This document shows positions 1 through 8,195 of a stretch of DNA of 64,000 nt, in pieces. Position numbers and translations under genes: made by a program. Source of the DNA: an uncultured Pseudomonadota bacterium. Its GTDB lineage: Bacteria; Pseudomonadota; Gammaproteobacteria; Steroidobacterales; Steroidobacteraceae. The DNA lies in assembly GCA_903828595.1 (NCBI GenBank), contig CAIKMS010000019.1:27845-91844 (forward strand), written 5' to 3'. Position 1 is the first letter of the stretch, and every line of letters starts with the position of its first letter. The notes under the pieces were generated by a model, which saw nothing but the letters and a program-made list of their open reading frames with translations, did not search any database and had not been told where the DNA came from.

Positions 1-1064
1 TACTGCCCCAACGCGGCTAGCGTCCGATTAGAAAGATGCACACGCACCCCGGTCATACGCTCAATGCGATTTAAAAGGTGCGCGACTAAGTCAGGTAGAT
101 CACCGAGACGCTCGCGCAAAGCCGGCATCTGCACCGGAAACACGGCCAAACGGTAGTAGAGGTCCTCCCGAAATTGTCCAGCCTCAATGGCCGATTCTAA
201 ATTCCGATGGGTGGCAGCAATAATGCGCACGTTCGCCACCCGGGTCTGGCTGCTACCCACACGCTCGAAGGTTCGTTCTTGCAAGACGCGCAACAGATTG
301 ACCTGCATCTGCGGGGCCATATCGCCGATTTCATCTAAAAACAGCGTGCCGCCGTCAGCAATTTCAAAGCGACCCTGGCGGGTATTAATCGCTCCTGTGA
401 ACGCGCCTTTCTCGTGACCAAAAAGCTCGCTCTCTAAAAGCTCGCCCGGGATTGCCCCGCAGTTCACCGGCACAAAAGCGCCAACTGCGCGCGAACTACG
501 CTCATGAATATGGCGGGCCACCATTTCCTTGCCCGTGCCCGACTCGCCGAGAATCAGCACGTTGGTGTCGTAAGGGGCTACTTGCTCGACTAATCGGTGA
601 ACGGCGCGGATGGCTGGCGACTGTCCACTGGGGCGGAACATCGATAAAAGCGGTGGCACCGAATACGACCGCGCCCGCAGTTCTTTAGCCTTGACCAGCA
701 GCCCGGCAACCACATCACTGTGCGCAGACAACTCAAACGGCAAGACCGGCACATCGCCTAGGGTCGCTTTGGCGCGACGGCTTCCCGCACAGAGCAGCGG
801 CAGCGGTGAAGTGTAGGCTTTGCTGCGCTCAGCCAGTCCGCGCAGATCGGCATCGCTGACGCCATCGCCGACCAAGATGGCCAACCAGCGCAAGGACTCA
901 GGGGCAGGCCAATCGATTAATGATACGGAGTCGGCGACTTCGACCTCGCAATCGAGATCTTTAAGTAGTGTTTCCCAGTGCTGCGCACGCGCTGCATCAG
1001 GTTCCAGCATGAGGACTGTATGCTGAACCACCGGTCCCCTATCTCCTAAAGCACCTGCGTTCAT
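1..1064 (-). CDS. fleQ: FleQ-type sigma-54-dependent flagellar master regulator (C-terminus beyond window)
   Basis: Enhancer-binding protein of the FleQ/FlrA type, which activates RNA polymerase-sigma-54 at class II flagellar promoters. About 354 residues are visible. Residues 1-125 form a FleQ/receiver-like domain without an obvious phosphoacceptor acidic cluster. The AAA+ domain follows, with Walker A GESGTGKE (about 173-180), the sigma-54 contact loop GAFTGA (about 220-225) and Walker [10 protein letters not shown] (about 240-248). The end of the AAA+ domain and the HTH lie off the left edge. The start is the ATG at 1064; an internal ATG at 1011 is possible but would trim the domain. The gene is last in the run fliC-flaG-fliD-fliS-fliT-tPilZ but is separated from it by 137 bp, so it may have its own promoter. 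Family and role are confident; the exact start less so. Confidence 0.93.
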   Translation of the reverse strand, partial: MNAGALGDRGPVVQHTVLMLEPDAARAQHWETLLKDLDCEVEVADSVSLIDWPAPESLRWLAILVGDGVSDADLRGLAERSKAYTSPLPLLCAGSRRAKATLGDVPVLPFELSAHSDVVAGLLVKAKELRARSYSVPPLLSMFRPSGQSPAIRAVHRLVEQVAPYDTNVLILGESGTGKEMVARHIHERSSRAVGAFVPVNCGAIPGELLESELFGHEKGAFTGAINTRQGRFEIADGGTLFLDEIGDMAPQMQVNLLRVLQERTFERVGSSQTRVANVRIIAATHRNLESAIEAGQFREDLYYRLAVFPVQMPALRERLGDLPDLVAHLLNRIERMTGVRVHLSNRTLAALGQ

Positions 1065-1201
1065 GCAGGCGCACTGACTTTGTTTTCGACGTCCTGTCGA
1101 TGACTATCGCGTGTCGAACTTTTACGTTCGGCTCGTCAAGTCTCAACGCAGGCTAAGGTAATAATTTTACCCAACAAAGTACAGAGGCTAGGGACTAAAT
1201 T
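1065..1201 (-). promoter_or_regulatory. fleQ upstream region with short inverted repeats
   Basis: This 137-bp gap lies between the tPilZ stop and the fleQ start. It holds two small inverted repeats: GGTAA/TTACC at 1157-1171 and CGAAC/GTTCG at 1115-1130. On the minus strand a TTGACG hexamer is visible, but no convincing -10 follows at the right spacing. A separate fleQ promoter here is inference from the gap size, since genes upstream overlap tightly and this one does not. Confidence 0.3.
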
Positions 1202-1792
1202 TCAATCACGGACGAGCGTGCGCACACCGGCCACCGCACGACGATGGTGCCTGAAGATCATTCTTTCTAAACCTTCGATCACACTGCCCGACAGTCCGGC
1301 GAACTCAAAGCGAGCCCAGGTCGCACCGCTATCATCCACGCGCGCAGAAACTACCCTACCGGGTAGCTGTAAGGCCTGGGGTAGTAAACGGCTGACGAAC
1401 AGGTGCACACAGCCGGTGGTGCCCTCGCTTAAGACATCATCGTGCCGCCATTCCACGCCGCTGGCGTACAAACGCCAGGCCCTGGGGGCGGGCAGCTGCT
1501 CATCTTTAGCCACCAGACGCGCGACTAGCTGAATCAATACGTTGATTTTGTGCTCAAGGCGGTGAAGATCCTCGGCGACTGACGAGTCATCATCCGATGA
1601 TTTACTGTCAGCGCTGACCACCCGTGACTCATCCAGCGAAGCATCCGCCATCAGTAACTGCACGTTGTCGGCATTCAGACCCGCCAGACGCGCGGGTTCC
1701 GGTGCGGGCGCGGCATGAAAAGCCAACGGCAAGGCGTCCTCGTAATAGACACCCTCAAAACCGCCTGAAGTGGAGTGAGTGAAGTCCGTCAT
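1202..1792 (-). CDS. Atypical (tetrameric-type) PilZ domain protein, flagellar cluster
   Basis: This 196-residue protein resembles the atypical PilZ family described from Xanthomonas (XC_6012 type, tPilZ). Such proteins sit beside fleQ/fliT and use a long helix to tetramerise. A low-complexity acidic N-terminal third (1-75) precedes a heptad-like helix rich in L/I/V (about 73-100), then a beta-rich PilZ-like domain (about 105-196) ending in the basic stretch FRHHRRAVAGVR. The canonical RxxxR and (D/N)xSxxG c-di-GMP motifs are not evident, so ligand binding is uncertain. The start ATG overlaps the fliT stop by one base (TAATG), which indicates translational coupling. A role in linking c-di-GMP to flagellar function is inferred from context. 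Confidence 0.72.
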   Translation of the reverse strand: MTDFTHSTSGGFEGVYYEDALPLAFHAAPAPEPARLAGLNADNVQLLMADASLDESRVVSADSKSSDDDSSVAEDLHRLEHKINVLIQLVARLVAKDEQLPAPRAWRLYASGVEWRHDDVLSEGTTGCVHLFVSRLLPQALQLPGRVVSARVDDSGATWARFEFAGLSGSVIEGLERMIFRHHRRAVAGVRTLVRD

Positions 1793-2130
1793 TAAGGGTT
1801 ATGAGCGCCTAGATAGGCTCCACCCATTCGACGACCGGCAGCCAAGGTATCGGCCTGGCGATCTAAAATACGCCGCTGATGGGCCATCAGACCCAACAAC
1901 TCGTCATTAACACGCACCAGCTCTTTGAGCCCCTCCACCATCTGCGGAAGCTCCTCGGGGGTAGGCTTGCGCTCAAACAAAGCGGCAATCCCTACCCGGC
2001 GCTCGTTATCCAGATCGGCCGCACCTGCCCAATCACGAGCCAGCATCCGCTCACGAATCTGCGCCGACAAGACTCGCAACGGGGCGAACCTATCGACGGC
2101 GGGCTCCGGCAAGTGGTGCACGCTACTCAT
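1792..2130 (-). CDS. fliT: FliT-like flagellar export chaperone
   Basis: Small helical protein of 112 residues in the position where FliT, the export chaperone of the filament cap protein FliD, is normally encoded, directly after fliS. The sequence is predicted nearly all helical with charged heptads (about 18-100), which fits FliT, but this family is poorly conserved and no diagnostic motif is visible, so the call rests largely on gene order. Its start overlaps the fliS stop by four bases (ATGA) and its stop overlaps the tPilZ start by one base, so fliS, fliT and tPilZ are translationally coupled. Confidence 0.68.
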   Translation of the reverse strand: MSSVHHLPEPAVDRFAPLRVLSAQIRERMLARDWAGAADLDNERRVGIAALFERKPTPEELPQMVEGLKELVRVNDELLGLMAHQRRILDRQADTLAAGRRMGGAYLGAHNP

Positions 2131-2540
2131 TGACCAACGGCCATCGCCTGCTGAGGTGCAATAGCTTCCCAGGCACCTTTCAGTTCCCGGAACGTCACAG
2201 CAATCTGCTCAAACCCTTCGGGAGCGTTACCCGCATGGGCTTGGGTCAGTTGCATCAGGCTGACTTCGTAGGTGCGCTTGAGCATCTGCGCGACCTCACC
2301 ACCCTTCTCCATGTTCAGCGTATCTGCCAATTCGGTAATAACCAGCGAAAGCTTATCGACCTGCACGCACTTTTCAGCGATTTCGCCACGCTGCAGGTGG
2401 CCTTTTATGGCCGCAATACGCTCCAGCACGTTATTAAGCAGCAGAAGGGTTAAACGATGAGGATCGGCATTCACGGTTTGGCTGTGAGCGCCTACGGCAC
2501 CATAAGCCCGTAACGCGTTTTGTCGACCGGAATTCATCAT
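2127..2540 (-). CDS. fliS: Flagellin export chaperone FliS
   Basis: FliS binds the C-terminal region of flagellin in the cytoplasm, prevents premature polymerisation and delivers it to the flagellar export gate. The 137-residue length and all-helical pattern match the family. The N-terminus carries the typical YGAVG...T segment followed by HRLTLLLLNNVLERIAAIKG, and the middle has the conserved LNMEKGGEVA-type segment. A strong Shine-Dalgarno (GGGGGAG) lies just before two consecutive ATG codons; either could be used. It is 50 bp downstream of fliD and overlaps fliT by four bases. Confidence 0.95.
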   Translation of the reverse strand: MMNSGRQNALRAYGAVGAHSQTVNADPHRLTLLLLNNVLERIAAIKGHLQRGEIAEKCVQVDKLSLVITELADTLNMEKGGEVAQMLKRTYEVSLMQLTQAHAGNAPEGFEQIAVTFRELKGAWEAIAPQQAMAVGQ

Positions 2541-2590
2541 GTCTTACTCCCCCAAAAAAATCCAAAACTCTAAGGCCGTTATCGCTTATC

Positions 2591-4090
2591 TCAACCGCTC
2601 TTTGAAACCGGCCCATAATTGGTGGTTAGGGCAGCCAGCTGGGCGGTCAACTGGGCCTGTTCTGACTTCAACTTAGCGACCATTGAGTCCATCGCGTTGT
2701 ATTCGGAAAATAAACTTGACTGCAATTGAGCCAGATAGTCATTTAAAGACTTTTGCTGGGTAGAAATATTGTTCAGCGAACCCTGTAGCGCGGTTACCTG
2801 CTGATCAATCAGACCACCCGGTGCCGTGAACGTAATCAGCAACTTATCTAGCCCAGGTGCTACACCGGTCGTGGCGTTCGTAAAAAGATTAGACACCGCT
2901 GTGGGATTGGTCTGCAGTGCGGTGGACAGCGTCGAGCTATTCACGGCCAACGTGCCGTCGAGATTCACCGTAATGCCGATTTGTGCCAGTGAAGTCAGCG
3001 CCGAGGAGCTGGTGCTGCTGGTGGAGGGCGTGCCACCCGAGATCAGCTTCGTTAATTGCGTAGAAAAACTGTTAGTCAGCGAACTACCGAAAAGCGCACC
3101 GGAGGTGCCCGTGGTCACGTCATAGCTCTGCAACGGATTTAAAATTCCGATTAGCCCGTTGTAGGCTGAAACAAAAGAATTAATTGCGCTGGTCGGTCCC
3201 GAGGGATTGGCGCTAACCGTTAAGGTGGTCGGCCCGGAGGAGGTTGTCAGGGCCGTCGCGTTGATAGTGACACCCGAGATCGCCGTACTGATCGCGTTAC
3301 TGGCACTGGTGTAGGTCAGTCCGTTGATCGCAATCACCGAATTCTGCGCCGCCTGGGTTTGAGTCAGACCGTTACTTTGCGAGGCCGGGTTATAGGTAAG
3401 ACGCGACAAACCCGTGCCGGCATCGGTTTCCGATACGGTCACGGCGTTGGAGGCGCCCGTCACGCTGCTCGATAGAGCTAAATAGGAGCCGGTATCGGCG
3501 GTAATGACCGTAGCTGAGATGCCTGGATTGTCACTGGCCGCGTTAATCGCGCTGGCAATGCCCGATAGCGTGTTATTACTCGAAGTAACGGACACTGAAA
3601 AACTGCTACTGCCGACCGCTATCTTTAGCGTACCCGTACCCACGGTGGCACTGCTGCCACCGGAGAACGCTGCCGATTGCAGATTCGTGCCTTGCGCTAA
3701 CTGCGTAATGGCCAGCGTATAGGAGCCTGGCACAGCATTCGCCGAGGTCGTTGCCGACGCCACGGCGGCTGCACCAACGGTCGCGGTGTAGTTATTGAAC
3801 GAGGCTGAGGTCGTCAGCGACTCGATGGCTGTCTGCACCGAGGCTGCCGCCGCGGTAAGCGAACTGTAGCCGGCAATCTGCGAGTTGATTAAAGAGGTTT
3901 GCTGATTGTACTCGGCACTCTGTCCCTGACCCTCGGACTGGACAATAGCACTGACAATCGCATTGATATCAAGACCCGAACCTAAACCCGCACTGCTGAT
4001 AATCGCAGACCCGGGGTTGGATTGCGTAGTGACCGCATTGCTGGCAGGCGTTGAGCTGCTGGAGGTAGAAGTCGGTGAAATGCTGCTCAT
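2591..4090 (-). CDS. fliD: Flagellar filament cap protein FliD (HAP2)
   Basis: FliD forms the pentameric cap at the filament tip and catalyses flagellin folding and insertion. The 499-residue product has a Ser/Thr/Ala-rich N-terminus leading into GLGSGLDINAIVSAIVQSE (about 38-56), the conserved FliD N-domain. A variable Ser/Thr-rich centre (about 130-330) follows, then the C-terminal D0/D1 helices with the segment NDYLAQLQSSLFSEYNAMDSM. I chose the ATG at 4090 because a GGAG sits nine bases before it; an in-frame TTG twelve bases further upstream lacks this. It lies between flaG and fliS, the usual order. Confidence 0.95.
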   Translation of the reverse strand: MSSISPTSTSSSSTPASNAVTTQSNPGSAIISSAGLGSGLDINAIVSAIVQSEGQGQSAEYNQQTSLINSQIAGYSSLTAAAASVQTAIESLTTSASFNNYTATVGAAAVASATTSANAVPGSYTLAITQLAQGTNLQSAAFSGGSSATVGTGTLKIAVGSSSFSVSVTSSNNTLSGIASAINAASDNPGISATVITADTGSYLALSSSVTGASNAVTVSETDAGTGLSRLTYNPASQSNGLTQTQAAQNSVIAINGLTYTSASNAISTAISGVTINATALTTSSGPTTLTVSANPSGPTSAINSFVSAYNGLIGILNPLQSYDVTTGTSGALFGSSLTNSFSTQLTKLISGGTPSTSSTSSSALTSLAQIGITVNLDGTLAVNSSTLSTALQTNPTAVSNLFTNATTGVAPGLDKLLITFTAPGGLIDQQVTALQGSLNNISTQQKSLNDYLAQLQSSLFSEYNAMDSMVAKLKSEQAQLTAQLAALTTNYGPVSKSG

Positions 4091-4174
4091 AATAGGCTCC
4101 AAAATCTACCTTAGCCCAAGCAAGCTTCGTGCCAGACACCCTGCATCTGGCCAAGCCTGCTTGACCTAAGCAGT

Positions 4175-4567
4175 CTAGGCCCGACTATTGACCAGCAATC
4201 CCGTCAACGCCAGACCCGACGTACCGATGTTCTGAGCCATTTCCAGCACGTTTGGATCGGGAATTTGCCGTACCACGTCGCCGGTCTGCGGATTAACGAT
4301 CGTGACTCTGGACTTTCCGGACGAGGAGTCCAGCTGGAACACGAACTGTCGCGCGTTAGCCTTCAGAAACTGATTAATCGCGTCCACCGCTGCGGACAAC
4401 TGATCCGCCGACACCGGAGGCGGCACACTTTGGCCAGCCTGCGGCAAACTCTGGCCCTGGCCGTCACTGGCCGGACTCGGGACCGCTGACACCGAACTGA
4501 CCGGCGCCACATCCGCAGACGTCACAGACGCTGCGCTTGAGATACTATTTCCAATAACACTTGCCAT
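4175..4567 (-). CDS. flaG: FlaG family protein
   Basis: FlaG proteins are small and encoded between flagellin and fliD; loss affects filament length, but their biochemistry is unclear. The C-terminal half (about 65-130) is the recognisable FlaG domain with AVDAINQFLKANARQFVFQL and the motif GDVVRQIPDPNVLEMAQNIG. The N-terminal half is low-complexity Ser/Val/Ala/Pro. I chose the ATG at 4567 because GGAAG precedes it by seven bases. Another in-frame ATG at 4633 would add 22 residues, but it lies in the loop of a perfect GC-rich inverted repeat and has poor Shine-Dalgarno spacing. Confidence 0.9.
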   Translation of the reverse strand: MASVIGNSISSAASVTSADVAPVSSVSAVPSPASDGQGQSLPQAGQSVPPPVSADQLSAAVDAINQFLKANARQFVFQLDSSSGKSRVTIVNPQTGDVVRQIPDPNVLEMAQNIGTSGLALTGLLVNSRA

Positions 4568-4620
4568 GACACTTCCCGTACTTAATGTAGCGGGTGCGCC
4601 AGTTGGGACCTCTTGAGCGA

Positions 4621-4640
4621 CCCGGGCGTCCATGCCCGGG
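4621..4640. repeat. GC-rich perfect inverted repeat upstream of flaG
   Basis: Seven-base arms CCCGGGC and GCCCGGG flank the six-base loop GTCCAT. On the plus strand the hairpin is followed by CTTTT; on the minus strand it has no T-run. The alternative flaG ATG at 4633 sits in the loop, so a folded transcript would hide it. It may be a processing, pausing or attenuation element for flaG-fliD expression; the function is inference. Confidence 0.5.
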
Positions 4641-4690
4641 CTTTTCCATGCTCAGAGGCGCTCTGTACGCCGCTGTTTTCCATCTAATCC

Positions 4691-4717
4691 GGGGCGCTTG
4701 ATACTCCTAAGCGCCCC
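4691..4717 (-). terminator. Hairpin after fliC (terminator or attenuator without clear U-tract)
   Basis: Arms GGGGCGCTT and AAGCGCCCC (nine perfect pairs) enclose a nine-base loop, 17 bases after the fliC stop. No T-run follows on the minus strand, so it may act as an RNA-stabilising 3' hairpin that lets flagellin mRNA accumulate over flaG-fliD rather than a full terminator. The stem is certain; the role is inferred from position. Confidence 0.55.
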
Positions 4718-4733
4718 ACTAATCGTCTTAACC

Positions 4734-6389
4734 TTACTGCAGAAGCTTCAACACGCCCTGGGCCTGCGAGTTGGCTTGCGCCAAGATCGAGGTGGCTGCC
4801 TGCTGAATGATCGTCGCTGTCGACAGTGTCGTACTGGCTGCAGCGAAGTCCGCGTTGACGATACGACCGTTAGCAACCGTAAGGTTCTGCACCGACGTAC
4901 CGATGTTCTGCACCGCGGAGGTCAGTCGGTTCTGGATAGCGCCGTATTGCGCGTTGAAAGCGTTGATCGCTGCGATGGCCGAGTCCACCGCGTAAATCGT
5001 GTTGTTCGCCGCTGACGTGGTCAATACGTTCTGCTGACTTAACGAGCTGGAGGCGTTGATCACCGCCGTACCGGTGTTTAGACCAATATTGGTGACCGCA
5101 CCGCTAAACGACAGACCGGACGTCGAGGCCAGGTTCACCGTACCGCGGAATGTGAGGTTAGCCGTATCGCCCGTGGCACCGTAAGCCGCCGTCGATACGT
5201 CCTGCGACAAGACGCTTGACACGGTATTCGCGCCAGCGAAACCACCCGTGACTGACTCTTGAGTGATGATGTTGCGACCATCGGTCGAGGCCAACTGCAA
5301 GGTACCCGAGGAAGTCACTGTAGCAACCACACCGGTCGTGTTGGAGTAGTTATTGATGCTCGAAGCCGCAGCCGCCAAAGTAATTGAACCGCTGGTAGCG
5401 AAGTTCTGGTTGATCACGGTCGTGCCGTCGATCGCCAGGCTGTAAGTCGTTGCAGTAGCACCGCCCGAAGCGTACGACAAGAAGTTGCCGGCACCCGGTG
5501 CGTTAGTACCTACCGTTGGCGAGAAGGTCACGGTGTTGGTTGCGGTGGCGGTTAAACCCGACACGCCGCTGGCATTGACAGCCAGTGCCTTGGCAAACGC
5601 ACTATCTGATGACTGACCGGTCACGGTAGTCGCGTAGGCACTAGACGCCTGAATCGCAGTACCGCTGATAGTTAGCGCGTTGGTGGCGATCGCCGCGCTG
5701 TCCACACCGGTGTAGCTGGTGCTGTTACGAGCGGCAATCGATACCGTCGATGTGGCTAACGTCGTGGTCAAGCTGCCCAGGCCGGTTGCGCCTAAGCTAA
5801 TGTTGGCGCCGGCGCCGCTGGCGGTCGATACCGTTGCGGTTACCGTGTTGGTCGCGGCCTGGTTCACAAAGGAACCCAGCGTGCTGGTCTGTACGTTTTG
5901 CGCAGCACCCGAGATCGAGATGGTCTGGCCTACGTTGGCACCGACCTGGAACTGCGCACCGTTGAACGTACCGTCCAACAGGTTCGTGCCGTTGAACGAG
6001 GTCTGGGTGGCTAGACGCTGAATTTCCTGGATTCGCTGCTGAACCTCAGAGTCCAGAGCAGCGCGATCGGACGCGGAGTTCGTGGAGTTCTCAGACTGCA
6101 CAGCCAGCGTACGAATACGGTTTAAGTTGGACACCACCGTGCTCAGTGCGCCGGAGGCGACCTGGGCTAGTGAGATGCCGTTGTTAGCATTCAACGAGGC
6201 TTGGTTAAGGCCGTTGATCTGTGCCGTGAGGCGGGTTGAAATTGCAAGACCGGCCGCGTCGTCGGCAGCGCTGTTGATGCGCAGGCCGGTAGCGAGGCTA
6301 TTCTCAGCGTTAGACAAGTTATTTGCGTTTGCAGTCAGTGCATTCTGTGCAACTGATGCGTTGTAGTTACTCGCTACGTACAAGGCCAT
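4734..6389 (-). CDS. fliC: Flagellin, main filament protein
   Basis: Flagellin of 551 residues, exported through the flagellar type III apparatus and assembled into the filament. The conserved D0/D1 N-domain spans about 1-165, with [21 protein letters not shown] sequence at about 32-48. The C-domain covers about 460-551 and ends in [15 protein letters not shown]. The central part (about 170-450) is Ser/Thr/Ala-rich and surface-exposed in flagellins, a plausible O-glycosylation region given the glycosyltransferase genes downstream in the window. An AGGAG lies six bases before the ATG. A sigma-28 promoter is visible about 180 bp upstream. Only one flagellin gene is present in this window. Confidence 0.97.
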   Translation of the reverse strand: MALYVASNYNASVAQNALTANANNLSNAENSLATGLRINSAADDAAGLAISTRLTAQINGLNQASLNANNGISLAQVASGALSTVVSNLNRIRTLAVQSENSTNSASDRAALDSEVQQRIQEIQRLATQTSFNGTNLLDGTFNGAQFQVGANVGQTISISGAAQNVQTSTLGSFVNQAATNTVTATVSTASGAGANISLGATGLGSLTTTLATSTVSIAARNSTSYTGVDSAAIATNALTISGTAIQASSAYATTVTGQSSDSAFAKALAVNASGVSGLTATATNTVTFSPTVGTNAPGAGNFLSYASGGATATTYSLAIDGTTVINQNFATSGSITLAAAASSINNYSNTTGVVATVTSSGTLQLASTDGRNIITQESVTGGFAGANTVSSVLSQDVSTAAYGATGDTANLTFRGTVNLASTSGLSFSGAVTNIGLNTGTAVINASSSLSQQNVLTTSAANNTIYAVDSAIAAINAFNAQYGAIQNRLTSAVQNIGTSVQNLTVANGRIVNADFAAASTTLSTATIIQQAATSILAQANSQAQGVLKLLQ

Positions 6390-6568
6390 GATGATCTCCT
6401 GGTGTTAATCCGCTCGTACCTTTCGTACGTGGCGGTGGTGTCTTTCGGCCCGCTCCGCAAGCCAAATTGATCCGTGCAGGGTATGTATCGGACCCTCGAA
6501 CGAAATCTTTAACACCCAGAGATTGACAAGAGGGATTAAGTGGCGAAAAGCGCGTTGAGTCACTTTTT

Positions 6569-6595
6569 TGATCAGCACGCTAAAGTTTGTCTTTA
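6569..6595 (-). promoter_or_regulatory. Sigma-28 (FliA) promoter of fliC
   Basis: On the minus strand the -35 TAAA (6595-6592) and the -10 GCTGATCA (6576-6569) are separated by exactly 15 bases, with six of eight matches to the consensus GCCGATAA. Transcription would start near 6562, giving a leader of about 170 bases before fliC. The remainder of the 334-bp gap between flgL and fliC contains no gene I can support. Confidence 0.78.
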
Positions 6596-6597
6596 GC
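6579..6597. repeat. Inverted repeat overlapping the fliC -35 element
   Basis: Perfect seven-base arms GCTAAAG and CTTTAGC surround a five-base spacer and cover the sigma-28 -35 TAAA and most of the promoter spacer. It could be an operator for a dimeric regulator of flagellin, or chance. No regulator can be named. Confidence 0.4.
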
Positions 6598-6723
6598 TGG
6601 CCGATCCGGGGGGGCCCTTCTGGGATAACCACTAAGTCTAATGGCCCCAAGCCATAATCAGACCCGCGCTTATCGGCGGGCAGCGCCCAAACTTAAGCCT
6701 AAGGGCGCTTACTGATTGACCGA

Positions 6724-8187
6724 TCAAAGATAGTTGAAGATCGAAAGATTCTTCAGGCTAGCGTAGCTTTGTTCAGCGGCCTGCAAGCTTACTTGTTCTT
6801 GGCTCAAGCTGGTGATAGCCGCTGCATAATCGGTGCTGGTAGCCGCGGTGAGCGAGCCCTGCAGCTGCAGCTGCACGTTTGAATTGATCGTATCTTGCGC
6901 CGTCACCGCGTTGAGCCGTGTCCCCACCTGTGTACGAATATCTGAGACATTATTAACGGCCTGATCGATAGCGCCCAAATTCTGATTCAAGGCATTTTGC
7001 AATGCTGCCGTTTGCGTGGCGGTGGTCGCCGGCGTTTTTAACGCACTGACCAGATTTGATAACGTCGCAAAAATGCTTTGATTGGAACTTGGCGCCACAG
7101 CGAAGCTGTCGCCGTTAGCCGGCGCTCCAGAAATCTCAAGCTGTACACCAGAGTTTGGGATGCTGATGGATTGCCCACTGCTATAGGCCGTACCGGCCGG
7201 CACGACCGAGGTATTCGTCGTGGTATCCGTAACCGAGTAGGTGGGGCCTGGCGCCACCGTAAAACTATCGGTCGCTGCCGGGGTTCCGGCAAGCGTTACG
7301 CTAAAGCCGTTACCGGAGATCACACCGTTAGCAGCAAGCGTCTGCACAGCTGAAGTGGTGCCACCGAAACTCAGCGTATAAGTTGTAGGGCTTAAAAAGT
7401 TAATGGTAGTCGGACCTGGTGCGGGCGTGGGCGCCACGGCACCTACCGGCGCACTTAAACTGGCGTTGCCCGCATTACCCAGCGCCGGCACCACCGCGGG
7501 TGCCTGAAAATCAATTTTATAGCTATGCCCGCTGTATTGCGCCGAATTAGTCACGGCGGTCGTGCCGACGACGCCAAACCCGGTATTGGATGACGCGGGC
7601 TGGACGGCGAAGCTGCCATTGCCGTTGGGGATGTTGCTAAACACCGCACTACCCGAGTCGGTGTCAGTCACAAATCTCCCCGAGCCAATCTGGATCTGCC
7701 GCGTGCCGTTATTGCCCTGGTAACTCACCGTGCCATTGGCTGCCTGAACAAAAGGCGGGGCGCCGGTCGCCGTACCCGCAAACAGGTACTGGCCGGTGCC
7801 GTCCTGAGTATTGGCTAACTGCGTCAAGCTCTGCAATTGCTGAGCGATGTTGGTGGCCAGTGCCGCGCGATCGGTATTAGATAGCGTGCTGTTGGAGGCC
7901 TGAACAGTCAGGGTTCTGATGTTGGTTAGAATCGCGGTGACCGAACTCAGCGCGCTGTCTTGAATGGACAGACGACTCTGAACCGTCGTTGAATTGCTGG
8001 CATACGCACTAATCTGAGACAGCGAGCCCTGCAAGGTCACCGCAGCGGTAGCCGCCGTGGGGTTATCGCCGGCTACCTGAAAAGACTGGCCGGTGGAGAT
8101 CTGCTGCTCGTTCGTACTGATCGCGGACTGTGTTTTATCCAGCGATGCCAGAAACTGGTCGGCTAAGGTTTGACTGGAAATTCGCAT
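6724..8187 (-). CDS. flgL: Flagellar hook-filament junction protein FlgL (HAP3)
   Basis: FlgL joins hook and filament as a flagellin-like adaptor. The 487-residue product starts MRISSQTLADQFLASLDKTQ, the conserved flagellin-like N-terminus, and ends with the matching C-terminal helix. It is longer than the common 300-420 residues because of a central insertion. That insertion (about 240-390) contains two related beta-rich segments ending GTPAATDSFTVAPG and GAPANGDSFAVAPS, which look like a duplicated surface domain. I chose the ATG at 8187, eight bases after the flgK stop, because the longer reading frame upstream lies inside flgK and is not FlgL-like. Confidence 0.94.
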   Translation of the reverse strand: MRISSQTLADQFLASLDKTQSAISTNEQQISTGQSFQVAGDNPTAATAAVTLQGSLSQISAYASNSTTVQSRLSIQDSALSSVTAILTNIRTLTVQASNSTLSNTDRAALATNIAQQLQSLTQLANTQDGTGQYLFAGTATGAPPFVQAANGTVSYQGNNGTRQIQIGSGRFVTDTDSGSAVFSNIPNGNGSFAVQPASSNTGFGVVGTTAVTNSAQYSGHSYKIDFQAPAVVPALGNAGNASLSAPVGAVAPTPAPGPTTINFLSPTTYTLSFGGTTSAVQTLAANGVISGNGFSVTLAGTPAATDSFTVAPGPTYSVTDTTTNTSVVPAGTAYSSGQSISIPNSGVQLEISGAPANGDSFAVAPSSNQSIFATLSNLVSALKTPATTATQTAALQNALNQNLGAIDQAVNNVSDIRTQVGTRLNAVTAQDTINSNVQLQLQGSLTAATSTDYAAAITSLSQEQVSLQAAEQSYASLKNLSIFNYL

Positions 8188-8195
8188 AAGGCTAA

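Noticed and set aside
4633..4648. Possible sigma-54 promoter for flaG (TGGAAAAGCCCGGGCA on the minus strand)
   Set aside because: Only the invariant GG-N10-GC is kept; the rest of both elements does not match, and it overlaps a GC-rich inverted repeat that explains the bases.
6405..6650. 81-codon minus-strand reading frame upstream of fliC
   Set aside because: It overlaps the sigma-28 promoter and leader of fliC and has no family features.
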